Origin: Microvirga sp. KLBC 81
Lineage (GTDB): Bacteria; Pseudomonadota; Alphaproteobacteria; Rhizobiales; Beijerinckiaceae
Direction of reading: 5' to 3'
NCBI RefSeq assembly: GCF_003075415.1
Contig: NZ_QDAH01000020.1
Location: 1-64,000, forward strand
Length of the DNA stretch: 64,000 bases
The position numbers and the translations under genes are program-made. The notes beneath the pieces were generated by a model, which did no database searches, had not been told where the DNA came from, and was given only the letters and a program-made list of their open reading frames with translations. Every line of letters starts with the position of its first letter. Within the stretch, counting starts at the first letter, position 1. This document shows, in pieces, positions 51,501-60,219 of the stretch.

Positions 51501-53302
51501 GTAGCGAAGTGATCGGCCGCGAAGTCACCACTATCACCGAGAACACCCTGCGCGCCCTCGAGGATCGCAGCCAGACCATGCTGTCGTCGCTCCAGGAGCG
51601 CACGATGGAGCTCACCTCCTCCTACATGCAGTCGACGGAAGCCATACGGGTTGCCATCGATGCCGGTACGGAGCGCACGGTCGAGACCCTGCTCGGTACG
51701 AACGAGCGCCTGCGCGGCGAACTCAGCGACGTGCTCGGCCGCCTGCAGGATGCCAGCCGCGCTCTGCAGCAGGTGGCGGCCTCCGCCAGCAGCAATCTCG
51801 GCGCCGTCGAGGACGGGCTCGGCGGCCGCGTGCAGCAGATCGAGACGCTTCTGTCGGAAATCGCCTCCCAGGCGAACCGCGCGTCCGATCAGGTCGCCGA
51901 TCAGGTCGATGCCCTGCGCAGCGTGTCCTCCGGCGCGATCCAGCAGGCCATGGACCTCGCTCATGCCCTCGAGGATCGCGGCCGCGCGCTCACCGAGACC
52001 ACCTACGAGCAGATCAACACCCTCACCCAGGCAGCTTCCGCCCTGGAACGTGTTGAAAGCCGCATGACCGAGGCCCTGACCAGTCGTCAGAGCGCCCTGG
52101 ACGAGCTGCTCGGTCGCATTGAGGAACGCTCGCAGGACCTCGAATCCGTCACCCGCGCCTTCACGAGTCTCGTGGAAGGCTCGCTCCAGAATGCCGAGAA
52201 CAAGGCCCGCCAGATCGGCTCTGTCCTTGCGGGTGCCGCCGAGACGACCACCCATGCCATCGGCGAGCAGTTCGAGCGCATCCGCTCCACCACCAGTGTC
52301 GAGAGCGAGCGCACCGCTGCGACCCTGCGCACCACCTACGAGCAGGCTGCCGCCGAAATGGCGGAAGCTCTCAGCAACGCCACCTCGAAGTTCCGCGACA
52401 CCATGGGCGAGCTGCGCGGCATGACCGGCCAGATTCAGCGGGAGCTGGAGGCCACCCGTGCCGAGCTGCGCCGCGGTGTCGTCGAGCTGCCACAGGAGAC
52501 GCAGGAGACCACGGCCAATATGCGCCGCGTGGTCGCTGACCAGATCAAGGCTCTCAACGAGCTCTCCGCTCTGGTCTCGCGCTCCAACCGCGTGGTCGAT
52601 GCGGCTCCCGCCGCTCAGCCGCGCCGCGCTGCGGTGAACGAGCCCCCGGTCGCTGCGACCATGGCTGCGGTTGCCGCCGCCGTCGAGCAGCGCATCGCTT
52701 CCCCTGCCCCCGCCCAGCCCCCTGCGCCGACGGTGGCCCGCCAGCCCGAGCCGCGTCCGGCTCCTGCTCCGGCCCCAGCTCCCGCGCCGGTCCGTCAGGC
52801 CGCGGCTCCGGTGGAACGTCCCGCTCCTCGCCGTGAAGAGGCTGCCCCCTCTCGCGACGCCGGCAATGCCCGTGGCGGTTGGCTCTCGGATCTTCTGACA
52901 CGCGCCTCGCGCGATGAGGAGGAACCTGTTCGCGCCCCGGCACGCGGTGGCCGCACCAACGGCCTCGACTCGCTGGACTCGATCTCGGTCGACATCGCCC
53001 GCATGATCGACCACGACGCGGCCGTCGAGCTGTGGGACCGCTACCGTCGCGGTGAGACCAACGTGTTCAGCAGCCGTCTCTACACGGCGCAGGGTCAGCA
53101 GACCTTCGAGGAGATCCGCCGCAAGTACCGCCGCGACGAGGAGTTCCGTCAAACGGTCGACCGCTACGTGGACGAGTTCGAGCGCCTGCTCGCCGAAGTC
53201 TCCCGTGACGACCGCGACTCGACACTGACGAAGACCTATCTCACGTCGGAAACCGGCAAGGTCTACACCATGCTGGCCCACGCGAGCGGCCGCTTCGAGT
53301 AA
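48524..53302 (+). CDS. Giant coiled-coil membrane protein, growth pole ring (GPR/RgsE)-like
   Basis: The ATG at 48524 (MATEKKKMKDPAEAAL) gives 1592 residues. An acidic N-terminus is followed by two membrane spans (about residues 121-143 and 160-182). About 1200 residues of apolipoprotein-like amphipathic repeats follow, with a roughly 14-residue step, seen best in TLGARAFEINQTLGGRAEEI. Next come a Pro/Ala-rich linker and a conserved C-terminus (DSISVDIARMIDHDAAVELW, YRRGETNVFSSRLY). This matches the plan of the Agrobacterium growth pole ring protein and Sinorhizobium RgsE, which organise polar growth; those are longer (about 2,100 residues). The assignment rests on architecture. Confidence 0.75.
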   Translation: MATEKKKMKDPAEAALSAVEQALNLDETFEIPSPDQPESKSSSDEPRLPDIEAHDFTKGPFSLSPDLPEEREDRLDDRDIRLDDAPRSGFVAPDRTAVANDDRQNVGVMLQALQVRPSRSAYIFATLASLLWLGGIGFFLYSQGIATPEQLTATFSTSQLALGAVALVAPIFLFFIAAMLTIRSQEMKMVARAVGEVAMRLAQPENFSTDAVLSVSQAVRREVAAVGDGVERALARAGELETLVRSEISTLERAYSDNEIRIRSLIDELVAQREAIVSNAERVRGAITGAHQNLIQDLDVASDRVVTAVGGAGDKVTSSLEHQGDQITQALGRAGERVVEEMASRGVELVERLAGASEEIKTGIAEVGTTITTALESKAQDITGAFERTGDVLTRHLQDGASQVTRTLAETGRGVIDALAEQGSDVREAFEQTARSLEESFAQRGSEITEKLAATGGVIADDISARTTEMRDQIAAAGLSVSEELMARGTALREQLATTGSDVVNDIITRGNEFREHLATTASEVSSQITLRGSEVREHLEGAVRMADESIGSRVEDLAVRLETASQRVSESVTVQGQALENNLAQVGERISYLMGSKVEEFQSAFETRGQEFTETLTRHADDVQTRLATTGKDIVLAIATQGARVNEVLNRTAENLTTTVDTRTREVEETLGSRLEAFEGVMGRGGELADRISRDVGTLTETISGRFEEMDRLITVQGRTMAESFAERAREATSVIETQLTALEEHASRRTTEITVNFDTIVERVDSVLSARSTALNEALVVRTGEMARVMAEGGRDVTNALQTRVDEISQAITARTTTIADTLASKAEQIGETLEARANSINEILGNRAGEITQTLENRISAINQILGDRADEIAETLGARAFEINQTLGGRAEEIAQTLSTRATEINQTLGGRVEEIASTLGNRTEELAATLDQRVSQFEDRVVNRLGGVVEAIDERGSAVVSSLNSRIGEIRSIFDTQGNSLIESLGSRSEVIGREVTTITENTLRALEDRSQTMLSSLQERTMELTSSYMQSTEAIRVAIDAGTERTVETLLGTNERLRGELSDVLGRLQDASRALQQVAASASSNLGAVEDGLGGRVQQIETLLSEIASQANRASDQVADQVDALRSVSSGAIQQAMDLAHALEDRGRALTETTYEQINTLTQAASALERVESRMTEALTSRQSALDELLGRIEERSQDLESVTRAFTSLVEGSLQNAENKARQIGSVLAGAAETTTHAIGEQFERIRSTTSVESERTAATLRTTYEQAAAEMAEALSNATSKFRDTMGELRGMTGQIQRELEATRAELRRGVVELPQETQETTANMRRVVADQIKALNELSALVSRSNRVVDAAPAAQPRRAAVNEPPVAATMAAVAAAVEQRIASPAPAQPPAPTVARQPEPRPAPAPAPAPAPVRQAAAPVERPAPRREEAAPSRDAGNARGGWLSDLLTRASRDEEEPVRAPARGGRTNGLDSLDSISVDIARMIDHDAAVELWDRYRRGETNVFSSRLYTAQGQQTFEEIRRKYRRDEEFRQTVDRYVDEFERLLAEVSRDDRDSTLTKTYLTSETGKVYTMLAHASGRFE

Positions 53303-53330
53303 GACCGGTCCAATTGAAGCAGAGATACGA

Positions 53331-53360
53331 AAACGCGGCCTTCGGGCCGCGTTTTTGTTT
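53331..53360 (+). terminator. Rho-independent terminator
   Basis: AAACGCGGCC, TTCG loop and GGCCGCGTTT are followed by TTGTTT. It lies 28 bp after the stop of the giant gene. Confidence 0.9.
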
Positions 53361-53498
53361 AGAGCATCGTGCGGAAAAGTGGATCCGGTTTTCGCTGACG
53401 CGGACCTCCGGTTCCGCTCTCAACGATGCTCTCATTCAAGGAGAAAGCATCGGATGGGTCCCAAAAGTGCAAATCCACTTTTCGGTCCGATGCTGTAG
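53361..53498 (+). repeat. Dispersed repeat family A, copy 5
   Basis: AGAGCATCGTGCGGAAAAGT then GGATCCGGTTTTCGC, and after it AGCATCGG...CCCAAAAGTGC / CACTTTTCGG...CCGATGCT. The orientation equals copy 3. It follows the giant gene's terminator. Confidence 0.8.
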
Positions 53499-53520
53499 TG
53501 TTTCTCCATCCCTGCAACAC

Positions 53521-53624
53521 ACCCTCATCCTGAGGAGCGCAGCGTCTCGAAGGGCGAAGCGTCTCCAGCACGCACTCGACCCTCCTTCGAGACGCAGACT
53601 GCTTCTGCTCCTCAGGATGAGGGT
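53521..53624. repeat. Dispersed repeat family C, copy 1
   Basis: ACCCTCATCCTGAGGAGC and GCTCCTCAGGATGAGGGT are near-perfect inverted ends, with CGTCTCGAAGGG / CCTTCGAGACGC arms inside. A second copy is at 60100-60209. The 53303-53752 gap holds only the terminator and these repeats. Confidence 0.75.
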
Positions 53625-53752
53625 GGCGGTTCCCAACACGGGGATGGCCACAACAGGCCCGGTCATGACGAAGGACAACTGAGCGACGACGAGCAAAAGG
53701 CCCCGCTTTGCTCGGAGCCTTGAACGATCTTTCCAGATAACAACGAAAGCGC

Positions 53753-54436
53753 TTAGGTCGGCGCCTGTTCCTTGACTGGAGACTGACTGCTTATGTCGCC
53801 CGGTTCGTCGCGTCGTGGGAGCGAGCTGCCGCTGACCCAGCGCACGATGTCGAGCATCACGGCCGAGAGTGCTTCATCGAGGGCGCGGGCGGCATTGGCG
53901 GCATCGACCGAGGCGACCGGCGTGCGGGCGCGGAAGATGCGGCCATTCACGATGCGGCCGCTCTGGTCGCTCACGATCTTCATCGAGATCTCGACCACTC
54001 CCTCGTTGGAGGGAGTGGCGATCTCGAAGCTGCGTAGCTCCGAGATGAGCTGGACGTCGGCCACTGCGCCGCTGCTGGGCCGGGAGACCCCGCGCAGCTG
54101 GGAGGCGTTCTCGAAGGTGTTGATCAGGCGCGTCTGGATAAGGCGTGGCAGATTATCGGCCCACTGCCCTCCTCCGATGAAGGAAACCGAGCCGCTCGCA
54201 TCCTTCACCAGGATCTGCTGGGTGGAGAGCGTCTGCAGCGCCGCCGGCTCGTTCACAAGCACCTGGACACCGGCAGCGCCCCTGATACGGGACGTCGGCG
54301 CGGAGAGATCATACGTGGCCGGAGCCGGGCCCGACGAGCAGGCACCGGCGAGCGCAGCCAGAAGCACGACGGGCATCAGGCGCCGAGGCGGCCGGGGCAG
54401 AGCGGTCGGGGGGAAAGACACGGATGATCCACGCAT
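53753..54436 (-). CDS. ABC-type transport auxiliary lipoprotein (Mla operon)
   Basis: The 227-residue protein has a lipoprotein signal with lipobox LAGAC (Cys at about residue 33, VVLLAALAGACSSG). The domain follows the PqiC-like ABC_trans_aux pattern (PATYDLSAP, SFIGGGQWADNLPRLIQTRL then INTFENASQ, and VEISMKIVSDQSGRIVNGRI). It would be anchored in the outer membrane and dock the MCE protein. It is the last gene of the operon, 9 bp after the MCE gene. Confidence 0.88.
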   Translation of the reverse strand: MRGSSVSFPPTALPRPPRRLMPVVLLAALAGACSSGPAPATYDLSAPTSRIRGAAGVQVLVNEPAALQTLSTQQILVKDASGSVSFIGGGQWADNLPRLIQTRLINTFENASQLRGVSRPSSGAVADVQLISELRSFEIATPSNEGVVEISMKIVSDQSGRIVNGRIFRARTPVASVDAANAARALDEALSAVMLDIVRWVSGSSLPRRDEPGDISSQSPVKEQAPT

Positions 54437-54445
54437 ACGGGTTAC

Positions 54446-55783
54446 TTAACGGCGTCCATTGTATTCGGGGAGATTGGGACGGCTACCGAAAAGAAACTGC
54501 TGTGGATTACGTTCGATGCTCCGCACTGCACGGCTGATGTCGCCAAGCGTCTTGCGGCCCTCGGCGGCCAGCGCCTCGTATTCCCTCAAGCCTGAATCCG
54601 TGAAGCGACCGACCCCGCTCACCACCCCCTCGATGCCCCTGGTCCGCTCATTCAGATCATTGGCCAAGTCGCGCACGGAGACAGCAGCGGCCCGTATCTC
54701 GTCAAAGGCTCCCTTGCCCGCCTCGCCGGAGGCCGAACCGAGGAACTTCTCGGCGCCTGCCAGAACACCATCGATCCGATCTGCAGACTTGTTGAGCTTC
54801 TCGGTGATCGAACGCGCTTCCTGGATTGCCTTGTCGATGTCCGGTCTGCGGCTGTTCATGGTATCCATGAAGGCTTGAACATTATCGACCGTGCTTCTCA
54901 CCTTGTTCGGATCGACGGCCTTGGTCAGCGTCGAGATCTCGGTGATCGCGGAATCAAGCTTCGGGGCCGTTTCGTTGAGGCGATCGATCAGGCTTGCCGC
55001 GTCACGCAGGGCCTCGCTCACCACCTGCCGGTTCTCGCCCAGCGCCTGGGTGAAGTTGTCCACGTTCTCGACGATCCGCGTCACACGCTGCGGCTCGACC
55101 GCGCGAACCACCTGATCGACGTTGGTGGCAAGCGTATCGAGTTTCTCGGCCAGAGGACCGATCTTCTCGGCCGCCTGCCCAACCTGGGCCAGGAAACGGT
55201 CGATGCCCTCCGCGTTCTCCCCCAGAGCCTGGGAGAAGCGCTCCACGTTCTGAACCGTGCGGTTGATGGAACCCTCGTTGTCAGCAACCACACGGCCAAC
55301 GCGCTCAAGCACGTCATCGGCGCGGCGAGCGATGTTACGGGCGGTTTCGATCAGATCCTGGAAGTCGGAACGGTCGGCGAAGATCGTGGGCATCGGCTGA
55401 CCAGGTCCTGCCACAAGCGGAGGAGCGCCGGGCTCGCCGCCGGAAAGGCCGATATTCGCAACACCCGTCAGGCCCTGATATTCGAGGCGGGCGCGGGTGT
55501 CAGCGCGGATGGGAATATCGCGGCCCACCTGGACGATCGCCACCACGCGGCGCGGATCCTCAGGGAGAAGGCTGATTTCCGTCACCTCGCCTACGCGAAG
55601 GCCATTGAAGGAGACTGTGGAGCCCTGGGATAGACCGGATACGGAACCGGAAAAGACAATGCGAACACTCTGCCGTGCCTGTCCCCGGTCGCCACCGGAG
55701 AACCAGTAGACGAAGCCGAACGCCGCCGCGATCACCGCCAGGGTGAAGATGCCGATCAAAGCGTAATTCGCACGCGTTTCCAT
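54446..55783 (-). CDS. MCE domain protein MlaD-like, long helical tail
   Basis: The 445-residue protein has one N-terminal membrane span (YALIGIFTLAVIAAAFGFVY). An MCE domain follows (about residues 38-120: GSVSGLSQGSTVSFNGLRVG then EVTEISLLPEDPRRVVAIVQ). A long helical region repeats RNIARRADDVLERVGRV-type heptads, forming a lipid-tunnel-like needle. MlaD-like proteins bind phospholipids between the two membranes. It overlaps neither neighbour but is 9 bp from both mlaF- and lipoprotein-like genes. Confidence 0.92.
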   Translation of the reverse strand: METRANYALIGIFTLAVIAAAFGFVYWFSGGDRGQARQSVRIVFSGSVSGLSQGSTVSFNGLRVGEVTEISLLPEDPRRVVAIVQVGRDIPIRADTRARLEYQGLTGVANIGLSGGEPGAPPLVAGPGQPMPTIFADRSDFQDLIETARNIARRADDVLERVGRVVADNEGSINRTVQNVERFSQALGENAEGIDRFLAQVGQAAEKIGPLAEKLDTLATNVDQVVRAVEPQRVTRIVENVDNFTQALGENRQVVSEALRDAASLIDRLNETAPKLDSAITEISTLTKAVDPNKVRSTVDNVQAFMDTMNSRRPDIDKAIQEARSITEKLNKSADRIDGVLAGAEKFLGSASGEAGKGAFDEIRAAAVSVRDLANDLNERTRGIEGVVSGVGRFTDSGLREYEALAAEGRKTLGDISRAVRSIERNPQQFLFGSRPNLPEYNGRR

Positions 55784-55792
55784 CGTAGTCCC

Positions 55793-56596
55793 TTACGCGC
55801 CGCCGGCCATAGCCGCACGTGCCCGTTTTCCATGAAAATAAGAGCGGAGCCACGGGTGATCCGAAGCCAGCATCGCCTCGATAGGCCCTTCCGCCAGTAT
55901 CTTGCCCTCGCCGAGCGCCGCGATCCGGTCGCACACCGTGTAAAGGCTGTCCAAATCATGGGTTACCATGAATACGGTGAGCCCCAAAGTCCGCTGTAAC
56001 GTCGCGATCAGCTCGTCGAAATCGCCTGCGCCGATGGGGTCGAGGCCGGACGTCGGCTCGTCCAGGAAGACGATGTCCGGGTCGAGGGCGAGCGCCCGAG
56101 CCAGCGCCGCGCGCTTGATCATGCCGCCCGAGAGTTCGGACGGCAGCTTGTCCGCCGCATCGGGCTTTAGCCCCACCATCTCGATCTTCAGCATGGCCAG
56201 CTCATCGAGAAGCCGCTCGGAGAGGTCGAGATGCTCGCGCATCGGAACCTGGACGTTCTGCTTCACGGTCAGCGCCGAGAACAGCGCGCCCTGCTGGAAC
56301 AATACGCCCCAGTGCCGTTCCATGAGACGGTGCTCGGCCGGGGACAGCTCGTCGAGGTTCTGGCCCAGGACCTCGATGGTGCCGGCGCGCTTGGGAACAA
56401 GGCCGAGGATGGCACGGGTGAGGACCGACTTGCCCTGACCGGACGCGCCGACGAAGCCGAGGATCTCGCCACGATAGACGTCGAGATCGAGGTTCTTGAG
56501 GATGGTCTTCTCACCGAAGCCGACCTCGACGCCGCGCACGCGGATGATCACTTCGCGGTTTTCTGTGGGAGCAGGATGATGTCGTTCGAGCATCAT
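55793..56596 (-). CDS. ABC transporter ATP-binding protein MlaF-like
   Basis: The 267-residue ATPase has Walker A GASGQGKSVLTRAI and the signature PSELSGGMIKRAALARALAL. Walker B DIVFLDEPTSGLDPIGAGD and the switch His in VFMVTHDLDSL complete it. The MIKRAALARA sequence and partner genes mark the MlaF/Ttg2A lipid-transport group. It powers lipid movement by the MlaE-like permease, whose gene ends 1 bp upstream. Confidence 0.95.
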   Translation of the reverse strand: MMLERHHPAPTENREVIIRVRGVEVGFGEKTILKNLDLDVYRGEILGFVGASGQGKSVLTRAILGLVPKRAGTIEVLGQNLDELSPAEHRLMERHWGVLFQQGALFSALTVKQNVQVPMREHLDLSERLLDELAMLKIEMVGLKPDAADKLPSELSGGMIKRAALARALALDPDIVFLDEPTSGLDPIGAGDFDELIATLQRTLGLTVFMVTHDLDSLYTVCDRIAALGEGKILAEGPIEAMLASDHPWLRSYFHGKRARAAMAGGA

Positions 56597-56597
56597 T

Positions 56598-57749
56598 TCA
56601 GTACCTGATGGCCGCGAAGAACATGGCGAAAAGACCGTCGAGCACGATGACCATGAAGATGGCCTTCACCACCGAGGAGGTCACATGCCGGCCGAGGGAT
56701 TCGGCCGAACCCGCCACCGCCATGCCCTCCAGCGTGGCGATGATGCCGATGACCATGGCCATGAAAGGCGCCTTGATGAGACCGACCATGAAGGTGTTGA
56801 ACCCAATCGCCGCCCGCAGGCGGGTCAGGAACACGTCAGGGCTGATATCGCCATAGACCCAGGACGTGATGCCGCCCCCGAGCAGCGCCGCAATCGAGGC
56901 CAGGAACGTGAGCAGCGGCAGGCCGATGATGAGGGCGAGGATTCGGGGCAGGATCAGCACCTCGATGGGATCGAGCCCCATGACGCGCAGGGCATCGATC
57001 TCCTCACGCATTTTCATGGAGCCGATCTCGGCGGTGAAGGCAGAGCCGGAGCGGCCCGCCACCATGATCGAGGTCAGCAGGACGCCCAATTCGCGCATCA
57101 CCAGGATGCCGATGAGGTCCACTACGAAGGGCGTGGCGCCGAACTTGACCAGCTGGAAGATACCCTGCTGGGCGACGATGGCGCCGACGAGAAACGAGAT
57201 GAGGACGATGATGGGCACGCCGCGATAGGCGATTTGCTCCAGCTGGTTCACCAAAGCCGTGCCGCGGAAACGCCGAGGATGGACGATCACCCGGATGAAG
57301 GCCGACACCAGCTCCCCCAAGAAGGCGACGCCGCGTACGAGGTCGCTCCCCGCTCCGGCAACCGTCTGGCCCACATCGACCAGGAAATCGACGAAACGCG
57401 AGGGTTTAGGCTTCTGCTGCTCCTGGAAACCGCGATAGGCAACCTCGTTCAGGAGAATATGCTGTTCCTGGCTGGCGTTGACGAAATCGGACGCCAGACC
57501 GCCCCCGCCGAGTTCATGGCGGGTGCGGTCGAGAACCCAGGCGCCGAGCGTATCGAGCCGCTGGACACCGCCGAGGTCAATGATGAGGTGATGCCGGTCG
57601 GCCTGAGCCGCGATCTCGCCCGCCAGAGATTCGACTGCGCGCGCGTGCTCGGCCGTCCAGGGACCGGTCAGCACCGCCGTGACCTTGTTCCCGGCACGCT
57701 CGATTTTCAGCTGCGGCTCGTGAGCCAGGGTGCTCTGCGCCACGATCAT
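56598..57749 (-). CDS. MlaE-family permease with N-terminal STAS domain
   Basis: The 383-residue protein fuses a STAS domain (about residues 10-100, with HHLIIDLGGVQRLDTLGAWV) to the MlaE permease domain. The permease has GVPIIVLISFLVGAIVAQQG, ELGVLLTSIMVAGRSGSAFT and AEIGSMKMREEIDALRVMGL. In E. coli the STAS partner is a separate MlaB, so this gene combines both. It is the first gene of the four-gene lipid-transport operon. Confidence 0.94.
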   Translation of the reverse strand: MIVAQSTLAHEPQLKIERAGNKVTAVLTGPWTAEHARAVESLAGEIAAQADRHHLIIDLGGVQRLDTLGAWVLDRTRHELGGGGLASDFVNASQEQHILLNEVAYRGFQEQQKPKPSRFVDFLVDVGQTVAGAGSDLVRGVAFLGELVSAFIRVIVHPRRFRGTALVNQLEQIAYRGVPIIVLISFLVGAIVAQQGIFQLVKFGATPFVVDLIGILVMRELGVLLTSIMVAGRSGSAFTAEIGSMKMREEIDALRVMGLDPIEVLILPRILALIIGLPLLTFLASIAALLGGGITSWVYGDISPDVFLTRLRAAIGFNTFMVGLIKAPFMAMVIGIIATLEGMAVAGSAESLGRHVTSSVVKAIFMVIVLDGLFAMFFAAIRY

Positions 57750-57830
57750 CCTTCCGGCATTGATTCCGTTTGGTGATAGCGTGTAGCTGCGTCACAAGTC
57801 GAGATGAAGTTCTAACAGGAAGCCAAGAGA

Positions 57831-58814
57831 ATGCGTCAGCTCACCGTTTCCATCGACCGTTTTCCCATCGCGGGCAAGTTCACCATCGCCCGCGGCTCGC
57901 GCACCGAGGCGGTGGTGGTCACGGCTACCATCAGCGAGAACGGCGCCGTCGGGCATGGGGAATGCGTGCCCTATCCTCGTTATGGCGAAACGGTCGAAGG
58001 CGTGGCGGCAGCCATCGAGGCCATCCGCCCGCGGATCGAAGCCGGGCTGACCCGTGAGGCCCTGCAATCCCTCCTGCCAGCGGGAGCCGCCCGCAATGCC
58101 GTCGACTGCGCCCTCTGGGATCTCGACGCGAAGCGTTCCGGCATCCGCGCCCATATCACGGCAGGCCTTACCCGCTGGCCGCCGGTGACCACCGCCTACA
58201 CGATCAGCCTCGACATGCCGGAGGCCATGGCAGAAGCAGCCGCCAGGGCCGCGGAGCGGCCGATCCTGAAGGTGAAGTTCGGTGGGCCCGAGGGTGATAT
58301 CGAGCGCATCCGGGCAGTCCGCCAGGCCGTCCCTCAGGGAACGCTCATCGCCGACGCCAACGAGGGCTGGACTGAAGGTAACATCGAGGCGCATCTCGCA
58401 GCCTGCGCCGAGGCCGGCTATGTCCTCGTGGAGCAGCCCCTCCCCGCCAAGGCGGATGGGTTCCTCGCCAAGATCGTGCGTCCCGTTCCCATCATGGCCG
58501 ACGAGAGCGTGCACGACCGGCAGAGCCTGCCGCGACTGGTGGGGCTTTACGACGTCGTGAACATCAAGCTCGACAAGACGGGCGGTCTCACGGAAGCGCT
58601 GGCTCTCGCCGATGCGGCGGAGGCTCTCGGTTTCCCGCTCATGATCGGCTGCATGGTCGGCACGTCGCTTGCCATGGCGCCCGCCATGGTGATCGCGCCT
58701 CGCTGCCGCTTTGTGGACCTCGATGGCCCGCTCCTTCTCGCCAAGGACCGAGAACCCGGCCTGAAATACGAAGGCAGCTTGGTCTACCCGCCAGAGCCTG
58801 CCCTCTGGGGCTGA
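57831..58814 (+). CDS. Dipeptide (L-Ala-D/L-Glu) epimerase, enolase superfamily
   Basis: The 327-residue protein shows the enolase-superfamily barrel sites: the Lys motif ILKVKFGGPEGD, the metal ligands in LIADANEGWTEGN, then LVEQPLPAK and IMADESVHD. The second Lys is in VVNIKLDKTGGLTEALAL. The family interconverts L-Ala-D-Glu and L-Ala-L-Glu in murein peptide recycling. Start ATG at 57831. It is divergent from the Mla operon and overlaps the MFS gene tail to tail by 31 bp. Confidence 0.93.
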   Translation: MRQLTVSIDRFPIAGKFTIARGSRTEAVVVTATISENGAVGHGECVPYPRYGETVEGVAAAIEAIRPRIEAGLTREALQSLLPAGAARNAVDCALWDLDAKRSGIRAHITAGLTRWPPVTTAYTISLDMPEAMAEAAARAAERPILKVKFGGPEGDIERIRAVRQAVPQGTLIADANEGWTEGNIEAHLAACAEAGYVLVEQPLPAKADGFLAKIVRPVPIMADESVHDRQSLPRLVGLYDVVNIKLDKTGGLTEALALADAAEALGFPLMIGCMVGTSLAMAPAMVIAPRCRFVDLDGPLLLAKDREPGLKYEGSLVYPPEPALWG

Positions 58815-59968
58815 GCCTTCAGCTTTCCGATCACGACCAGCATGAGAACGAAGCCGATGGCCCCCAAGGGAGCCATCGCGGCGAAGACCAGCGGACCTGC
58901 CCTCTCGTAGATCATGCCGCTGCCGATGGTGGAGATCGCCGTCGTCAGGGCTGCGAGCGAGCCGTAGATCCCTTGAGCCCGCCCCCTCGCCTGCATCGGC
59001 GCGAGAGCGGTCAGCGCGGCCATGGTGCCGATATGGGTCGCGGCGAAGGACAGGCTGTGCATGATCTGAAGCACAAGAGTGACGCCCCATCCCGGCTGAA
59101 GGGACATCACGGAGAAGCGGATCGCCGCTGCCGTCGACCCAAGCAGGATCAGCCCCACTCCGGAACCGCGCCCGACGGCGCGGCCGAGGAGGATGAACAC
59201 CAGGATCTCGGCGATCACGCCCGCCGCCCAGAAATAGCCGATGGCGGCATCCGAGAAGCCTAGGGAACGCCAGTGAATGCTGGCGAAGGCGTTGAGCGCG
59301 CCATGGCTTCCTTGAGTGACCGCCCCTGCGATCAGGAGGAGCCAAAGAACCTTCGGTAGGGCCGGAGAAGCCTTCTTTTCCTTGTCTTGAGGCTTCAGCA
59401 GATGATCCGGCACCTCGTTCGGCACGGCCATGAGCGTCGCCGAAACACCGAGTATGGGGATGAGTGTGAGCGCGACGACCACCACATTCGGCCCGAAGGC
59501 TCCCACGAGATAGCCGGCCACAATGTTGGTGATAAAGAACGCAACGGAGCCGCTGCCCCGGATGCGCCCGTAATTGAGGCCCGGATAGCGCTGCACCGCA
59601 TTCGTCGAGACGAGATCGTTACCGGGAATGACGGCGGCCTGAGCGAAAGCGATGAGGGCGACGAGTGTCATGATCACGGCACTGTTGTCGGTGGGCATGA
59701 GCAGAGGAAAGCCCAGCATCTGACCCATATGGCTGGCCAGCAGCAGTCGCCTTGCGCCGAAAGAGCGGTCGGCCAGGCTCAGCAATGGAGCCGTTGCGAT
59801 GATGCGCACGACGATCGGAATGGCGACCACGAACCCGATGATGGTGGGCGAGAGCGCCTTGCTCTGAAGCCAGAGCGGAAAGAACGGCAGGTAAACGCCG
59901 TAGCTTACGAAACTCGCCGCCTGCAAGGCGCCCAAGCGGATTTCGAGGGCTCTGGTCGAGAAGATCAA
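58784..59968 (-). CDS. MFS transporter, PPP/HcaT-like
   Basis: The 394-residue protein has about 12 membrane segments. N-terminal FVSYGVYLPFFPLWLQSKAL and NYGRIRGSGSVAFFITNIVA are typical of the 3-phenylpropionate transporter/nucleoside-proton-symporter group of MFS proteins. The GRAQGIYGSLAALTTAISTI helix near the end fits too. The substrate is unknown. Its position facing the dipeptide epimerase suggests nothing firm about substrate. Confidence 0.88.
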   Translation of the reverse strand: MIFSTRALEIRLGALQAASFVSYGVYLPFFPLWLQSKALSPTIIGFVVAIPIVVRIIATAPLLSLADRSFGARRLLLASHMGQMLGFPLLMPTDNSAVIMTLVALIAFAQAAVIPGNDLVSTNAVQRYPGLNYGRIRGSGSVAFFITNIVAGYLVGAFGPNVVVVALTLIPILGVSATLMAVPNEVPDHLLKPQDKEKKASPALPKVLWLLLIAGAVTQGSHGALNAFASIHWRSLGFSDAAIGYFWAAGVIAEILVFILLGRAVGRGSGVGLILLGSTAAAIRFSVMSLQPGWGVTLVLQIMHSLSFAATHIGTMAALTALAPMQARGRAQGIYGSLAALTTAISTIGSGMIYERAGPLVFAAMAPLGAIGFVLMLVVIGKLKAQPQRAGSGG

Positions 59969-60099
59969 GGACGGCGCTTCCCAGAATCAGCGTAAGCGAG
60001 AAAGGCGTCCATTAAAGGCATGTGCACCCGCCCGCCAAGGCCCGGCTCGCATGGATGTGTTGATGAGGGGAAGTGAAGCCAAGCCTCGGCAATCTCTAT

Positions 60100-60209
60100 C
60101 CTCATCCTGAGGAGCAGCCATCAGACTGTGTCTCGAGGGAGGGTCCGGAGAACACGGGAGACGCCCTGATCCTTCGAGACGGCCTTTTCGGGCCTCCTCA
60201 GAATGAGGG
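60100..60209. repeat. Dispersed repeat family C, copy 2
   Basis: CCTCATCCTGAGGAGC and GGCCTCCTCAGAATGAGGGC are inverted ends, as in copy 1 at 53521-53624, with a CTTCGAGACGGC internal arm. Confidence 0.75.
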
Positions 60210-60219
60210 CTATATTTCC

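Noticed and set aside
48989..53281. A 1430-codon open frame on the minus strand opposite the giant repeat protein
   Set aside because: It arises from the GC-rich, regular repeats of the plus-strand gene. It lacks a ribosome binding site, domains and a signal, and the plus-strand gene has a clear family plan.
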